Assembly: GCF_020400605.1 (NCBI RefSeq)
Contig: NZ_JAINRD010000009.1
Location: forward strand, 124,001-188,000
DNA from: Streptomyces aculeolatus
Lineage (GTDB): Bacteria > Actinomycetota > Actinomycetes > Streptomycetales > Streptomycetaceae
Reading direction: 5' to 3'
DNA: 64,000 nt
A program made the translations under genes and the position numbers. Below, in pieces: positions 53,605 to 62,461 of the stretch. Below the pieces are notes generated by a model, which saw only the letters and a list, made by a program, of their open reading frames with translations, did no database searches and was not told the origin of the DNA. Within the stretch, counting starts at the first letter, position 1; each line of letters starts with the position of its first letter.

Positions 53605-54435
53605 CTAACCGTGCCCCTGCCCGGACAGCGAGCGGCGGTGGACGGGGAAGTCGAAGTATGTGTCCGGGAACGGCTCGTCCGCGAGCCCGAAGTGCCACCA
53701 CTCGTACGCGTAGTTGACGAAGCCCGCCGCCTCCAGGCCGTCCTTGAGCCGGAGCCGGTTGGCGCGCTGCTCGCCCTCGACCCGGTCGTCCAGGGTGTGG
53801 CTGAGGGTGTCGAAGCAGTCGTAGCCCGTGGCCATGTCGATCGAGTTGTCGGGGAAGCGCTCCTCCTGCGGGGCGGCGCAGTCGACGAGCGGCTCGCCCG
53901 GCTCGTACGGGCGGGTGTTCCCGGCCGGGAGCTCCACCAGGGTGAGGTCCACGACGCTGCCGCGGCTGTGGCCGGAGCGGGCCGCTATGTAGCCGTCCTC
54001 GAAGAGCCTGGACTTGTCGACGCGCGGGTAGAACTCGTCCTTCATCCGCTGGTCGTCCAGATCCTCGGCCCACGTGACGAACTGGTCCACCGCGCGCTGC
54101 GGGCGGTAGCAGTCGTACACCTTCAGGGAGTAGCCGTCCCGGCGGAAGGTCCGCTGCGCCTTCTTCAGCGCCCGGGCCGCGTCCTCGGTGAGGATGCACA
54201 TCGGCTTGCGGTAGCCGTCGACGCGCTCGCCGGTGAAGTTGTGCGGGGTGACGTAGCGGATGTCGTGCAGGATCGTCGGGTCCACGTCCGAGAGCGCGAC
54301 GAACTCCTTCGGGGCCTTCGGCTCCGGCTGCGCGGTGGCCGGGGGCGCGGCGGTGGCCGTGGCGGCGAGGGCCGCGGCCGAGGCCAGGACCGCGAGCCGG
54401 GTCAGGGGGCGTGCGAGGGCGGTGTTCTTTGGCAT
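53605..54435 (-). CDS. Exported D-Ala-D-Ala dipeptidase (VanX-like, M15)
   Basis: 276 residues. A Sec signal (MPKNTALARPLTRLAVLASA, cleaved after about residue 35) is followed by an M15 peptidase of VanX type. ARSGHSRGSVVDLTL supplies the zinc-binding His and Asp, and NYAYEWWHFGL the catalytic Glu and third-ligand His. VYDCYRPQRAVDQF carries the Arg of the active site. VanX itself is cytosolic and destroys D-Ala-D-Ala in vancomycin resistance. The signal here points instead to outside-the-cell breakdown of D-Ala-D-Ala, or cell-wall recycling. No vanH, vanA or vanS adjoins it. ATG at 54435 follows GAAAGGG. Confidence 0.88.
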   Translation of the reverse strand: MPKNTALARPLTRLAVLASAAALAATATAAPPATAQPEPKAPKEFVALSDVDPTILHDIRYVTPHNFTGERVDGYRKPMCILTEDAARALKKAQRTFRRDGYSLKVYDCYRPQRAVDQFVTWAEDLDDQRMKDEFYPRVDKSRLFEDGYIAARSGHSRGSVVDLTLVELPAGNTRPYEPGEPLVDCAAPQEERFPDNSIDMATGYDCFDTLSHTLDDRVEGEQRANRLRLKDGLEAAGFVNYAYEWWHFGLADEPFPDTYFDFPVHRRSLSGQGHG

Positions 54436-54588
54436 GGCCCTTTCACTATCGCGCTCGCGGGCGCGTGGGAAGAGGGGGGAAGGGCCGGAACAGGGCCGTT
54501 CGGGTGTACGGAGCGGCAGGCCGAGGGCGTCTGCTCGGGGCGACGGGGCCCTCACCGGCCGGCCGGGCGGCCGGGCGGACTCCGGGGC

Positions 54589-56919
54589 CTATCCGCCGCG
54601 TATCCGCACCGGCAGGTCCGGCTCCGCGCCGTCCTCGTGCCGCACCGTCGTACGGCCCGTCCAGCGCGTCACGTACCGCTCCAGCCGCGGCGCCTCCCAG
54701 CCGTCGCCGTCGTCCCGTACGACCACGCCGCCGCCGGTGACGCCGGGCGGCGGCGCCCAGACCTCCAGCTCCGTACCGCCGTCGGCACCCGCCACCGGCA
54801 GCACCGCGCCGGCCCGGGCCAGCACCGGCACCCGGTCCAGCGGCGCGTCCAGCTCCACGGTGCCCGGGCCCTTCAGGGCGCGGCCCGTCGCCGTGTCGTA
54901 CCACCGCCCCGGCGGCAGCCGCACCGCCCGCCGCCGCACCCCCGGGGACAGCACCGGCGCCACCAGCAGCGCGTCGCCGAGCAGAAAGGCGTCCTCCGTC
55001 TCGCGCAGCGCCCGGTCCGCGGGGTCGTACCACCACACAGGACGGACGAAAGGCGCGCCGGTGCGCTCCGCGAGCCGGGCGAGCGTCGCGAGGTACGGCC
55101 GCAGGCGCTCCCGCTCGCGCAGCGCCGCGCCGGCGTGCGCCAGCACCTCGGGCCCGAACTCCCACGGCTCGCGGCGCCCCGCGTCGAAGGCGCAGTGCGT
55201 GCGGAACAGCGGGAGGTACGAGCCGAGCTGGAGCCAGCGCAGATACAGCTCCGGCTCCGGCCGGCCGCTGAACCCGCCGACGTCCGGGCCCGAGTACGGC
55301 ACCCCGCACAGGCCGAGGCCGACGACGAGCGCGAGCGACGCGGACAGGCCGGGCCAGCCGGTGGCCACGTCGCCGGACCAGGTGCCGCCGTAGCGCTGCA
55401 GGCCCGCCCAGCCGGAGCGGGAGAACACGAACGGGCGGCGGTCGGGCTGGAGGCCGGTCAGCGCCCCGTACGCGGCCCGGGCCATGAGCAGGGCGTAGAC
55501 GTTGTGCGCCTCGCGGTGGTCGCCGCCGCGGCCCTCCAGGGCGTGCCGGGCGGAGCGGGGCAGGGTCTTCTCGCCGAAGGCGGCGAAGGACGCCGGCTCG
55601 TTCATGTCGTGCCAGAAGCCGGTGAAGCCCTGCTGCAGCCGCTCCGCGTAGAGCCCGCCCCACCACTTGCGGGCCCGCGGGTCGGTGAAGTCGGGGAAGA
55701 CCGCGTCGCCCGGCCACACCACGCCGCGTACGGGCCGGCCGCGCGCGTCCCGTACGAACACGTCGGCGGACACACCGGCGTCGTACACGGGGTAGCCCGG
55801 CTCCGCCTTCACGCCCGGGTCGACGATCGAGACCAGGCGCACGCCCTCGGCGGCCAGCTCGCGGGCCAGCCGGGGCAGGTCGGGGAAGCGGTGCGGGTCG
55901 ACGGTGAAGACGCGGTGGCCGTCGTAGTGGTCGATGTCCAGGTGCACCGCGGCCAGCGGCAGACCGCGCTCGCGGTAGCCGCGCACCAAGCGGCGTACGC
56001 CCTCGGCGCCGCCGAAGTCCCAGCGGGCGTGCTGGTAGCCCAGCGCCCAGGCCGGCGGGACGGCGGGGGCGCCGGTGAGCGCCGTCCAGCTCTGCAGCAC
56101 GCGGCCCGGGGTGCCGGCCATCACCCAGTAGCGCAGCGGACCGCCGTCCATCCGCACCTCGACGCGGCCGGGGCGGTCGTGGCCGGAGCCCGCGCCCTCC
56201 GCGCCGCGGCACAACTCGACGCTGCCGTCCCAGGAGTCGTCGTGGAAGAGCAGGTGGCAGCCGGCGTCGGAGACGACGAACTGCACGGGCATCGTCAGCG
56301 ACAGCGGGTCGTCGCCGGGGGCGAAGGCGCCGCCGGGGTCGCTGTTCCACAGCCGGTAGCGGCCGTCCGGCAGGGAGGGGCCCGCGGAGCGCCCGCCGAG
56401 GCCGAAGAACCGGGCGTCCGGGGCCACGTGCGCACGCTGCACCCAGCGGCGTACGCCGTCGCCCTCCGGGCCGTCGGAGCCGCCCGGCGACTCCCACCAG
56501 CGCGGCGGCTGCTCCCGGCGCAGCACCACACCGGCCGGCGTACGCACCTCCACCGCCCCGCGGCGCGACACCGCCACCGTGACCCGCTCCGACACCACCC
56601 GCCAGCCGCCGCCCGCCGCGTCCGGTTCGAGCTCCACGCGCGCGTCCGTCTCCGGGGCTCGGGCGAGCGCGTACGACGGCTCCGGCTCCGCGCCGTCCCA
56701 GCCGCAGAAAACCGCGCCGGTCGTCGTCACCCGCAGTTGCAGCGCGGAGCGGGCGAAGCGGATCACGCCCCCGCCGGGCGCCGGTTCGGCCGCGACCGCG
56801 AGCCCCGGCACCCGGGCCCGCTCCGCACCCCGGCGGGGGAGTGCGGCGGCGTCGGCCCGCCGGTTCCGCACGGCTGCGCGCAGCGCGCGTGCACGCCGGG
56901 TGACGACGGAGGGATCCAT
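54589..56919 (-). CDS. Alpha-glucosidase, glycoside hydrolase family 31
   Basis: 776 residues. GFWHDMNEP gives the nucleophile Asp438 and GTWSGDVATGW the acid/base Asp517; both are invariant in GH31. The barrel entrance strand AVHLDIDHYDGHRVFTVD and the C-terminal all-beta domains (RWYDTATGRALKGPGTVELD) are typical. No signal peptide is seen, so it should be cytosolic. Substrates of the family are alpha-glucosides (maltose, sucrose-like, or xylosides). Start at ATG 56919. The next gene, 154 bases on, is the VanX-like one. Confidence 0.92.
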   Translation of the reverse strand: MDPSVVTRRARALRAAVRNRRADAAALPRRGAERARVPGLAVAAEPAPGGGVIRFARSALQLRVTTTGAVFCGWDGAEPEPSYALARAPETDARVELEPDAAGGGWRVVSERVTVAVSRRGAVEVRTPAGVVLRREQPPRWWESPGGSDGPEGDGVRRWVQRAHVAPDARFFGLGGRSAGPSLPDGRYRLWNSDPGGAFAPGDDPLSLTMPVQFVVSDAGCHLLFHDDSWDGSVELCRGAEGAGSGHDRPGRVEVRMDGGPLRYWVMAGTPGRVLQSWTALTGAPAVPPAWALGYQHARWDFGGAEGVRRLVRGYRERGLPLAAVHLDIDHYDGHRVFTVDPHRFPDLPRLARELAAEGVRLVSIVDPGVKAEPGYPVYDAGVSADVFVRDARGRPVRGVVWPGDAVFPDFTDPRARKWWGGLYAERLQQGFTGFWHDMNEPASFAAFGEKTLPRSARHALEGRGGDHREAHNVYALLMARAAYGALTGLQPDRRPFVFSRSGWAGLQRYGGTWSGDVATGWPGLSASLALVVGLGLCGVPYSGPDVGGFSGRPEPELYLRWLQLGSYLPLFRTHCAFDAGRREPWEFGPEVLAHAGAALRERERLRPYLATLARLAERTGAPFVRPVWWYDPADRALRETEDAFLLGDALLVAPVLSPGVRRRAVRLPPGRWYDTATGRALKGPGTVELDAPLDRVPVLARAGAVLPVAGADGGTELEVWAPPPGVTGGGVVVRDDGDGWEAPRLERYVTRWTGRTTVRHEDGAEPDLPVRIRGG

Positions 56920-57177
56920 GCTGATCAGCCTGCCACCGCACACCACGGCGAGCGAGAGAGTTCAACCGCTGTTCACCGGGAGTGCGAACACGCACCCCCC
57001 GTGCACGCCGTTCGACGGCGGGGCCGGGTCGTACTGGTGCCGCATTCGATCACGTGGCATCGTCTCACCGGAGCACCGGCCCACCCTCGCCGCGCGCTCC
57101 ACGAGTGCCGCGGCCGCCCCACCGGGCCGGCGGCGGCACAGACCCTCATGCGGATGCCGTACCACGGGAGTCACGCC

Positions 57178-59244
57178 ATGCCGAGCCAGCCGCCCACCGA
57201 ACCGTCCGTGCCGTCCGTGGCCCCCGAGTCGTCCGCGCGGCCCGAGCCGCCCGCGGCGCTGTGGCGCCCCGGCCCGGAGCGCATCGAGCAGGCGCAGCTC
57301 ACCCGCTTCCACCGCTGGGCCGCCGCGCACCACGGCGCGCCGGAGCCCGTGCCCGGCGACCCGGAGGCGAACTACGCGGCGCTGCACCGCTGGTCGGTGG
57401 CGCCGGACGGCGGCCTGGAGCGGTTCTGGCGGGCGGCGGCCGAGTGGTTCGACGTCCGGTTCTCCACCCCCTACGAGACCGTCCTCGCGGACGCCGCGAT
57501 GCCGGGTGCCCGCTGGTTCCCCGGCGCCCGGCTCAACTACGCCGAGCACGCGCTGCGTGAGACCACCGCCACCGGACCGGCGCTGCTGCACGTCGCCGAG
57601 GGCGGCGAGCCGCAGCCCGTGAGCCGGGCGGAGCTGCGGGCGCAGGTCGGCTCGCTGGCGGCGGAGCTGCGCCGGCTCGGCGTGCGGCCCGGGGACCGCG
57701 TGGGCGCGTACCTGCCGAACATCCCGCAGGCGGCCGTGGCGCTGCTGGCGACCGCGGCCGTCGGCGCCGTGTGGACGTCCTGCTCCCCGGACTTCGGCGC
57801 CCGCAGCGTTCTGGACCGCTTCCGCCAGGTGGAGCCGGTGGTGCTCGTCACCGTCGACGGCTACCGCTACGGCGGCAAGGAGCACGACCGCCGCGAGACC
57901 GTCGCGGAACTGCGCCGCGAACTGCCCTCCCTGCGCGCCGTCGTCCACGTCCCGCTGCTCGGCACCCCGGCTCCCGAAGGCGCCCTGGAGTGGGACGCGC
58001 TGGTGGCCACCGGCGCCGAGCCGGTCTTCGAGCAGGTGCCCTTCGACCACCCGCTGTGGGTGCTGTACTCCTCCGGCACCACCGGCCTGCCCAAGGCGAT
58101 CGTGCAGTCCCAGGGCGGCATCCTGCTGGAGCACCTCAAGCAGCTCGCGCTGCACTGCGACCTCGGCCCCGGCGACCGCTTCTTCTGGTACACCTCCACC
58201 GGCTGGATGATGTGGAACTTCCTCGTCTCCGGCCTGCTGGTGGGCGCCACGGTCATCACGTACGACGGCAGCCCCGGCCACCCCGACGTCGCGGGTCAGT
58301 GGCGGGTCGCGGAGCGCACGGGGGCGACGTTCTTCGGCACCTCCGCGGCGTACGTCATGGCCTGCCGCAAGGCGGACGTGCACCCGGGCCGCGACCTGGA
58401 CCTGACCCGGGTGCGGTGCGTGGCCACGACGGGCTCGCCGCTGCCGCCGGACGGCTTCCGGTGGATCCACGACGAGTTCCACGGTTCCGGGCCCTCCGGG
58501 CCCGCGGACATGTGGATCGCGTCGGTCAGCGGCGGCACGGACGTGTGCAGCTGCTTCGCCGGCGCGGTGCCGACGCTGCCGGTGCACATCGGCGAACTGC
58601 AGGCGGCAGGCCTGGCCACGGATCTGCAGGCGTGGGACCCGGCGGGGGAGCCGGTGACGGACGAGGTGGGCGAGCTGGTGGTGGCGCAGCCGATGCCGTC
58701 GATGCCCGTGCGGTTCTGGAACGACCCGGACGGCGAGCGCTACCGGGACAGCTACTTCTCCACGTACCCCGGAGTCTGGCGCCACGGCGACTGGATCACG
58801 CTCACCTCCCGCGGCTCGGTCGTCATCCACGGCCGCTCCGACTCGACGCTGAACCGGCAGGGCGTGCGGATGGGGTCGGCGGACATCTACGAGGTGGTGG
58901 AGCGGCTGCCGGAGGTCCGGGAGTCGCTGGTGATCGGGGTGGAGCTGCCGGACGGCGGGTACTGGATGCCGCTCTTCGTCCAACTGGCCGACGGCGCACG
59001 GCTGGACGAGGGACTGCGGGACCGGATCCGCGACGCGCTGCGCCGGCAGTGCTCGCCGCGGCACGTGCCGGACGAGGTGATCGAGGTCGAGGGCGTGCCG
59101 CACACGCTGACCGGCAAGCGGCTGGAAGTCCCGGTCAAGCGGATCCTCCAGGGCACGCCGCTGGAGAAGGCGGTCAACCCCGGGTCGGTGGACCGGGTGG
59201 AGCTGCTGGCCTTCTACGAGCGGCTGGCGCGCTCGCGGAGCTGA
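57178..59244 (+). CDS. aacS: Acetoacetyl-CoA synthetase
   Basis: 688 residues, the standard length for acetoacetate-CoA ligases. The adenylate-forming motif is YSSGTTGLPK (297-306), followed by IVQSQGG and FFWYTSTGWMMWNF. Family-specific blocks are GARLNYAEHALRE and DVCSCFAGAVPTLPVHIGEL. The C-terminal motif GRSDSTLNRQGVRMGSAD and the catalytic-Lys region HTLTGKRLEVPVK are complete. It activates acetoacetate with ATP and CoA, linking ketone bodies or branched-chain catabolism to acetyl-CoA. ATG at 57178 has GGGAG 9 bases upstream. Divergent from the GH31 gene. Confidence 0.92.
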   Translation: MPSQPPTEPSVPSVAPESSARPEPPAALWRPGPERIEQAQLTRFHRWAAAHHGAPEPVPGDPEANYAALHRWSVAPDGGLERFWRAAAEWFDVRFSTPYETVLADAAMPGARWFPGARLNYAEHALRETTATGPALLHVAEGGEPQPVSRAELRAQVGSLAAELRRLGVRPGDRVGAYLPNIPQAAVALLATAAVGAVWTSCSPDFGARSVLDRFRQVEPVVLVTVDGYRYGGKEHDRRETVAELRRELPSLRAVVHVPLLGTPAPEGALEWDALVATGAEPVFEQVPFDHPLWVLYSSGTTGLPKAIVQSQGGILLEHLKQLALHCDLGPGDRFFWYTSTGWMMWNFLVSGLLVGATVITYDGSPGHPDVAGQWRVAERTGATFFGTSAAYVMACRKADVHPGRDLDLTRVRCVATTGSPLPPDGFRWIHDEFHGSGPSGPADMWIASVSGGTDVCSCFAGAVPTLPVHIGELQAAGLATDLQAWDPAGEPVTDEVGELVVAQPMPSMPVRFWNDPDGERYRDSYFSTYPGVWRHGDWITLTSRGSVVIHGRSDSTLNRQGVRMGSADIYEVVERLPEVRESLVIGVELPDGGYWMPLFVQLADGARLDEGLRDRIRDALRRQCSPRHVPDEVIEVEGVPHTLTGKRLEVPVKRILQGTPLEKAVNPGSVDRVELLAFYERLARSRS

Positions 59245-59312
59245 CCGCGGCGATTGTCAGACCCCTCGACTACGGTGCGTAGCGATTGGTTGCGCTCCGT
59301 AGAGGGGGAGTC

Positions 59313-60197
59313 ATGGCGCGTACGAGGACGGACGCCCGGCTGCTGCGCCGGGAGATGCCGAGTGCGGTGGGGCTGCTGGCGGATGCCGCGGACTTCGCGG
59401 CGATGCGGCGGTATGCGAGCTTTCTGTTCGACGACCACGCGGCGTATCTGCGGCAGGTGGAGGGCGTGCTGCGGGCCCGGGCCGCACAGGGGGCGTACAC
59501 GGCGGTGGCGCTCTTCGACCCGCCCGGCTTCGCGCACTTCTGCGCGGAACGGGAGCTGGACCCGGACACCCCGGCGAGCCGCTGCCGCTATGTAGCGGAG
59601 GCCGCCGCCCGCGGCCCCGCGGTGCCGTACGGGGGACAGCCGATGGACCGGCTGGTGCCCCAACTGCTCGACGCGGCGGCCCGCAGCCGCTCCCGCGAGC
59701 GTGCGGCGGCACTGCTGGCGGCGGCGGGCCGGTGCGAGGACTGCGGCGAGCACCGCGCGGACGCGGCGCTGGCCCGCTCGGGCGTGCTGGTCGACCGCCT
59801 GGCGGAAGCCCTGGGCCCGGATGCGCAGCACGTGGTGGGCACGGTCCGCTCGGCAGGCTTCCCGCTCGTCGCGGTCGCCCGCAGCGCGGAGCCGCCGGCC
59901 GCCGGAGGGCCGCCCCGGCTGCGTACGCCGGACGCGGAGGCGCTGCGGCTGGTGCTGGCGGCGGGGATCGCCACGTCGGGGACGGGCGGCGTGGTGGCCA
60001 GGACGACGCGGGCCGGGGCGGAGTCGGTGCGGGGCTGGCGGCTGCGGGACGGCTGGCTGGAGCCGCTGACGGAGAAGGAGGTCTACGCGGCGTACTGCAC
60101 CGACGCGAGAACCGGTGCCCCCCTCCCGCCGGAACCGGGCGTGGAGTACCGCCCCGGCGTCCCGCTGCTCCGCCCGGAGAAGGGCTGCCACCGATGA
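59313..60197 (+). CDS. Conserved actinomycete protein of unknown function
   Basis: 294 residues, not recognised. It starts MARTRTDARLLRREMPSAVG. The N-terminal half is helical (RYASFLFDDHAAYLRQVEGV), the middle has an AGRCEDCGEHRAD pair of cysteines that may bind a metal, and the C-terminus ends PGVPLLRPEKGCHR. No signal or membrane helix is visible. The AGAGGGGGAGTC ribosome site before ATG 59313 supports the start. It converges on ptsI with a 35-base gap. Confidence 0.7.
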   Translation: MARTRTDARLLRREMPSAVGLLADAADFAAMRRYASFLFDDHAAYLRQVEGVLRARAAQGAYTAVALFDPPGFAHFCAERELDPDTPASRCRYVAEAAARGPAVPYGGQPMDRLVPQLLDAAARSRSRERAAALLAAAGRCEDCGEHRADAALARSGVLVDRLAEALGPDAQHVVGTVRSAGFPLVAVARSAEPPAAGGPPRLRTPDAEALRLVLAAGIATSGTGGVVARTTRAGAESVRGWRLRDGWLEPLTEKEVYAAYCTDARTGAPLPPEPGVEYRPGVPLLRPEKGCHR

Positions 60198-60232
60198 GGG
60201 GGCGGGATGCCGGCGGGCCGCAGGCAGCCGTC

Positions 60233-61906
60233 CTACTCGCCGGACAGGACCGTCCGGGCCGCCTCCCTGGCCTCCTCCGCCGTGTCCGCCGCCCGGGCCG
60301 CGGACGCCGCCCGTTCGCACTGCGCCAGCGTGTGCTTCGCCAGCGTCGCCCGGACGTAGGGGATCGCCGCGGCGCCCATCGACAGCGACGTGACCCCCAG
60401 CCCCGTCAGCACACACGCCAGCAGCGGATCGGAGGCCGCCTCGCCGCACACGCCGCAGCTCTTGCCCTCCGCCTTGGCGCCCTCCGCCGCGAAGGACACC
60501 AGGTCCAGCAGCGCCGGCTGCCACGGGTCCTGCAGCCGCGACACCGCCCCGACCTCGCGGTCGGCGGCGAAGGCGTACTGCGCCAGGTCGTTCGTGCCCA
60601 GCGAGAGGAACTCGACCTCCTGGAGGATCGCCCGGGCCCGCAGCGCCGCCGCCGGGATCTCCACCATGGCCCCCGCCTTCGCCGGCAGCCCCGCGTCGCG
60701 GCACGCCGCCGCGAAGTCCGCGGCGTCCTGGCGGTCCGCCACCATCGGCGCCATCACCTCCAGGTAGACCGGCAGCCCGGCCACCGCCTTGGACAGCGCG
60801 GTGAGCTGCGTGCGCAGCACGTCGGGGTGGGCCAGCAGCGAGCGCAGCCCGCGGACGCCCAGCGCCGGGTTCGGCTCGTCCGCCGGGGTGAGGAACTCCA
60901 GCGGCTTGTCGGCGCCCGCGTCCAGGACGCGTACGACGACCCGCCCCTCCGGGAACGCCTTCAGCACCTGGCGGTACGCCTCGATCTGCGCCTCCTCCGA
61001 AGGCGCCGTCCGGCTGTCGTCCAGGAAGAGGAACTCCGTGCGGAACAGGCCCACGCCCTCCGCGCCCGCCGCGACGGCCGCCGGCACGTCCGCCGGGCCG
61101 CCGACGTTCGCCAGCAGCGGCACCTTGTGCCCGTCGGAGGTCGCCCCGGGGCCGGTGACGGCCGCGAGCGCCGCCTTGCGCTCGGCGGCCACCTGCTCCA
61201 TCTCCGCGCGCTTCTCCGGCCCGGGCTCGACGAACACCTCGCCGGTCGAGCCGTCGACGGCGACGACCGTCCCCTCGGCCAGCTCCCCGGCGCCCGGCAG
61301 CGCCACCACCGCCGGCACGCCGAGCGCGCGGGCGAGGATCGCGCTGTGGCTCGTCGGCCCGCCCTCCTCGGTGACGAAGCCGAGGACGAGCGAGGGGTCG
61401 AGAAGGGCGGTGTCGGCGGGCGCCAGGTCGCGGGCGATCAGCACGTACGGCTCGTCGCTGTCCGGCACCCCGGGCATCGGTACGCCCAGCAGCCGGGCCA
61501 CGATCCGGTTGCGTACGTCGTCCAGGTCGGCGACCCGCCCGGCCATGTACTCCCCGGCGCCGGCGAGCAGTTCGCGGTAGGCCGCGAAGGCGTCGTACGC
61601 GGCGCGCTCGGCCGAGGAGCCCACCGCGATCCGCCGTTCCACGTCCGCCGCCAGCTCCGGATCCTGCGCGATCATGGCCTGCGCTTCCAGCACCGCCTGC
61701 GCCTCGCCGCCGGCCAGGTTGCCGCGCGCCACCAGGTCGGCGGCCACCGCCTCCACGGCCTTGCGCACCCGCTCCTGCTCGCGCGGTGCCTCCGCCGCGG
61801 GAATCTGCTTCGCCGGCGGTTCGAGCACCGCCGTGCCCATGTGCCGGGCCTCGCCGATCGCCACCCCGTGGCTCACGCCGACGCCTCGCAGGGTCGTCGT
61901 CTCCAT
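60233..61906 (-). CDS. ptsI: PTS Enzyme I (phosphoenolpyruvate-protein phosphotransferase)
   Basis: 557 residues. The N-terminal phosphohistidine domain has GGPTSHSAILARALGVPAVV, with active-site His187. The C-terminal PEP-binding barrel carries KVPLLANVGGPAD, LFRTEFLFLD, the SLGTNDLAQYAFAADRE block and CGVCGEAASDPLL with its Cys. It moves phosphate from PEP to HPr, the first step of every PTS. ATG 61906 is preceded by GGAAGACTGG. In streptomycetes crr usually stands just before ptsI; here that gene is a truncated remnant (62007-62148), while ptsI looks intact. Confidence 0.96.
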   Translation of the reverse strand: METTTLRGVGVSHGVAIGEARHMGTAVLEPPAKQIPAAEAPREQERVRKAVEAVAADLVARGNLAGGEAQAVLEAQAMIAQDPELAADVERRIAVGSSAERAAYDAFAAYRELLAGAGEYMAGRVADLDDVRNRIVARLLGVPMPGVPDSDEPYVLIARDLAPADTALLDPSLVLGFVTEEGGPTSHSAILARALGVPAVVALPGAGELAEGTVVAVDGSTGEVFVEPGPEKRAEMEQVAAERKAALAAVTGPGATSDGHKVPLLANVGGPADVPAAVAAGAEGVGLFRTEFLFLDDSRTAPSEEAQIEAYRQVLKAFPEGRVVVRVLDAGADKPLEFLTPADEPNPALGVRGLRSLLAHPDVLRTQLTALSKAVAGLPVYLEVMAPMVADRQDAADFAAACRDAGLPAKAGAMVEIPAAALRARAILQEVEFLSLGTNDLAQYAFAADREVGAVSRLQDPWQPALLDLVSFAAEGAKAEGKSCGVCGEAASDPLLACVLTGLGVTSLSMGAAAIPYVRATLAKHTLAQCERAASAARAADTAEEAREAARTVLSGE

Positions 61907-62006
61907 GTCACCAGTCTTCCGCAAGTGCGCGGCGGCGTCCCGCCGCGGCTGTCGTACGCGCACGGGCCGCGGCACCGGGGCCCGCCGGATGGTCACCGCC
62001 GGCTCG

Positions 62007-62148
62007 TCACCCCCAGGTGAACAGCGCCTCGCCGGCCTTGATCTCCCCGTCCTCCGCCACCGCGGACAGCGCGCCCCCGTCCGCGTCCAGCGCCACCACC
62101 GGCGAGCCCGATGGCGCGGCCGGTGAGGGAGGACGAGACTTGGGTCAT
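62007..62148 (-). pseudogene. crr: crr remnant (EIIA-Glc) with an internal deletion
   Basis: The GGAGG ribosome site and start (ATG 62148; MTQVSSSLTGRAIGLA) match the beginning of streptomycete EIIA-Glc (crr). The next bases match only its end, in another frame: SPVVALDADGGALSAVAED, then GEIKAGEALFTWG and TGA at 62009-62007. About 100 codons, including the central phosphorylated-His core, are missing. The junction GGGCTCGCCGGTGG could have been present at both ends of the lost segment as a short direct repeat (GGGCTCGCCG in the GLA and GSPV codons), so a slip-type deletion is the likely cause. Translation from the ATG would give a 51-residue nonsense product ending at 61993. Confidence 0.85.
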
Positions 62149-62228
62149 GCCGGGGCCTCCAGAAGACAGCGGGGGGTCGGCGCCGCCCGCGTCCGTGGGG
62201 GCCGCGCCGCTCCTGAAGCGTAACCAAT

Positions 62229-62245
62229 CGGAATTTGCCATTCCG
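62229..62245 (-). promoter_or_regulatory. Operator-like dyad near the crr-ptsI promoter
   Basis: Perfect arms CGGAAT and ATTCCG with a 5-base spacer (TTGCC). On the minus strand TACGCT follows 6 bases after it, so the dyad lies in the -35 zone of a likely crr-ptsI promoter. Confidence 0.4.
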
Positions 62246-62301
62246 TGCCGAGCGGACCCGCCGGGGCGAAGCCGCCCCGCGGCCCCCGGACCGGCCCCGG
62301 A

Positions 62302-62337
62302 GCGGTCCACGGGGCGGCACCCCGCCCCGTGGACCGC
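62302..62337. repeat. Perfect 16-bp inverted repeat (hairpin)
   Basis: Arms GCGGTCCACGGGGCGG (62302-62317) and its exact complement CCGCCCCGTGGACCGC (62322-62337) flank a 4-base loop CACC. It sits between two divergent genes, so it does not follow any open reading frame. Confidence 0.9.
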
Positions 62338-62461
62338 CCCCGCCCCCGCGCCGGCCGCCGACCCGGCCTGCGCGCAGGGCCGTTCGCGCCTGCAGGTAAG
62401 GTCAGAGCGCATCGTCGGCGCGTCTGGCGGGACCGGCGGGAACGGACGGGGAGGCAGGCGG

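Larger units (their letters stand above)
62149..62461. promoter_or_regulatory. 313-base divergent spacer, crr remnant / phosphatidyltransferase
   Basis: No gene is visible. It holds the dyad at 62229-62245 with a TACGCT -10-like box (62222-62217, minus strand) for crr-ptsI, and the perfect 16-bp hairpin at 62302-62337. The AT-rich patch 62218-62245 stands out in an otherwise very GC-rich stretch. No DasR-type (dre) site was recognised. Confidence 0.5.

Noticed and set aside
52732..57177. Long plus-strand open frame running into the acetoacetyl-CoA synthetase gene
   Set aside because: It lies antisense to RluA, TrmH, VanX-like and GH31 genes that show clear motifs. The real start of the synthetase is ATG 57178 with a ribosome site.
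62149..62461. DasR-type operator (TGGTCTAGACCA-like) before crr-ptsI
   Set aside because: Looked for and not found. The visible dyad has an unrelated sequence.
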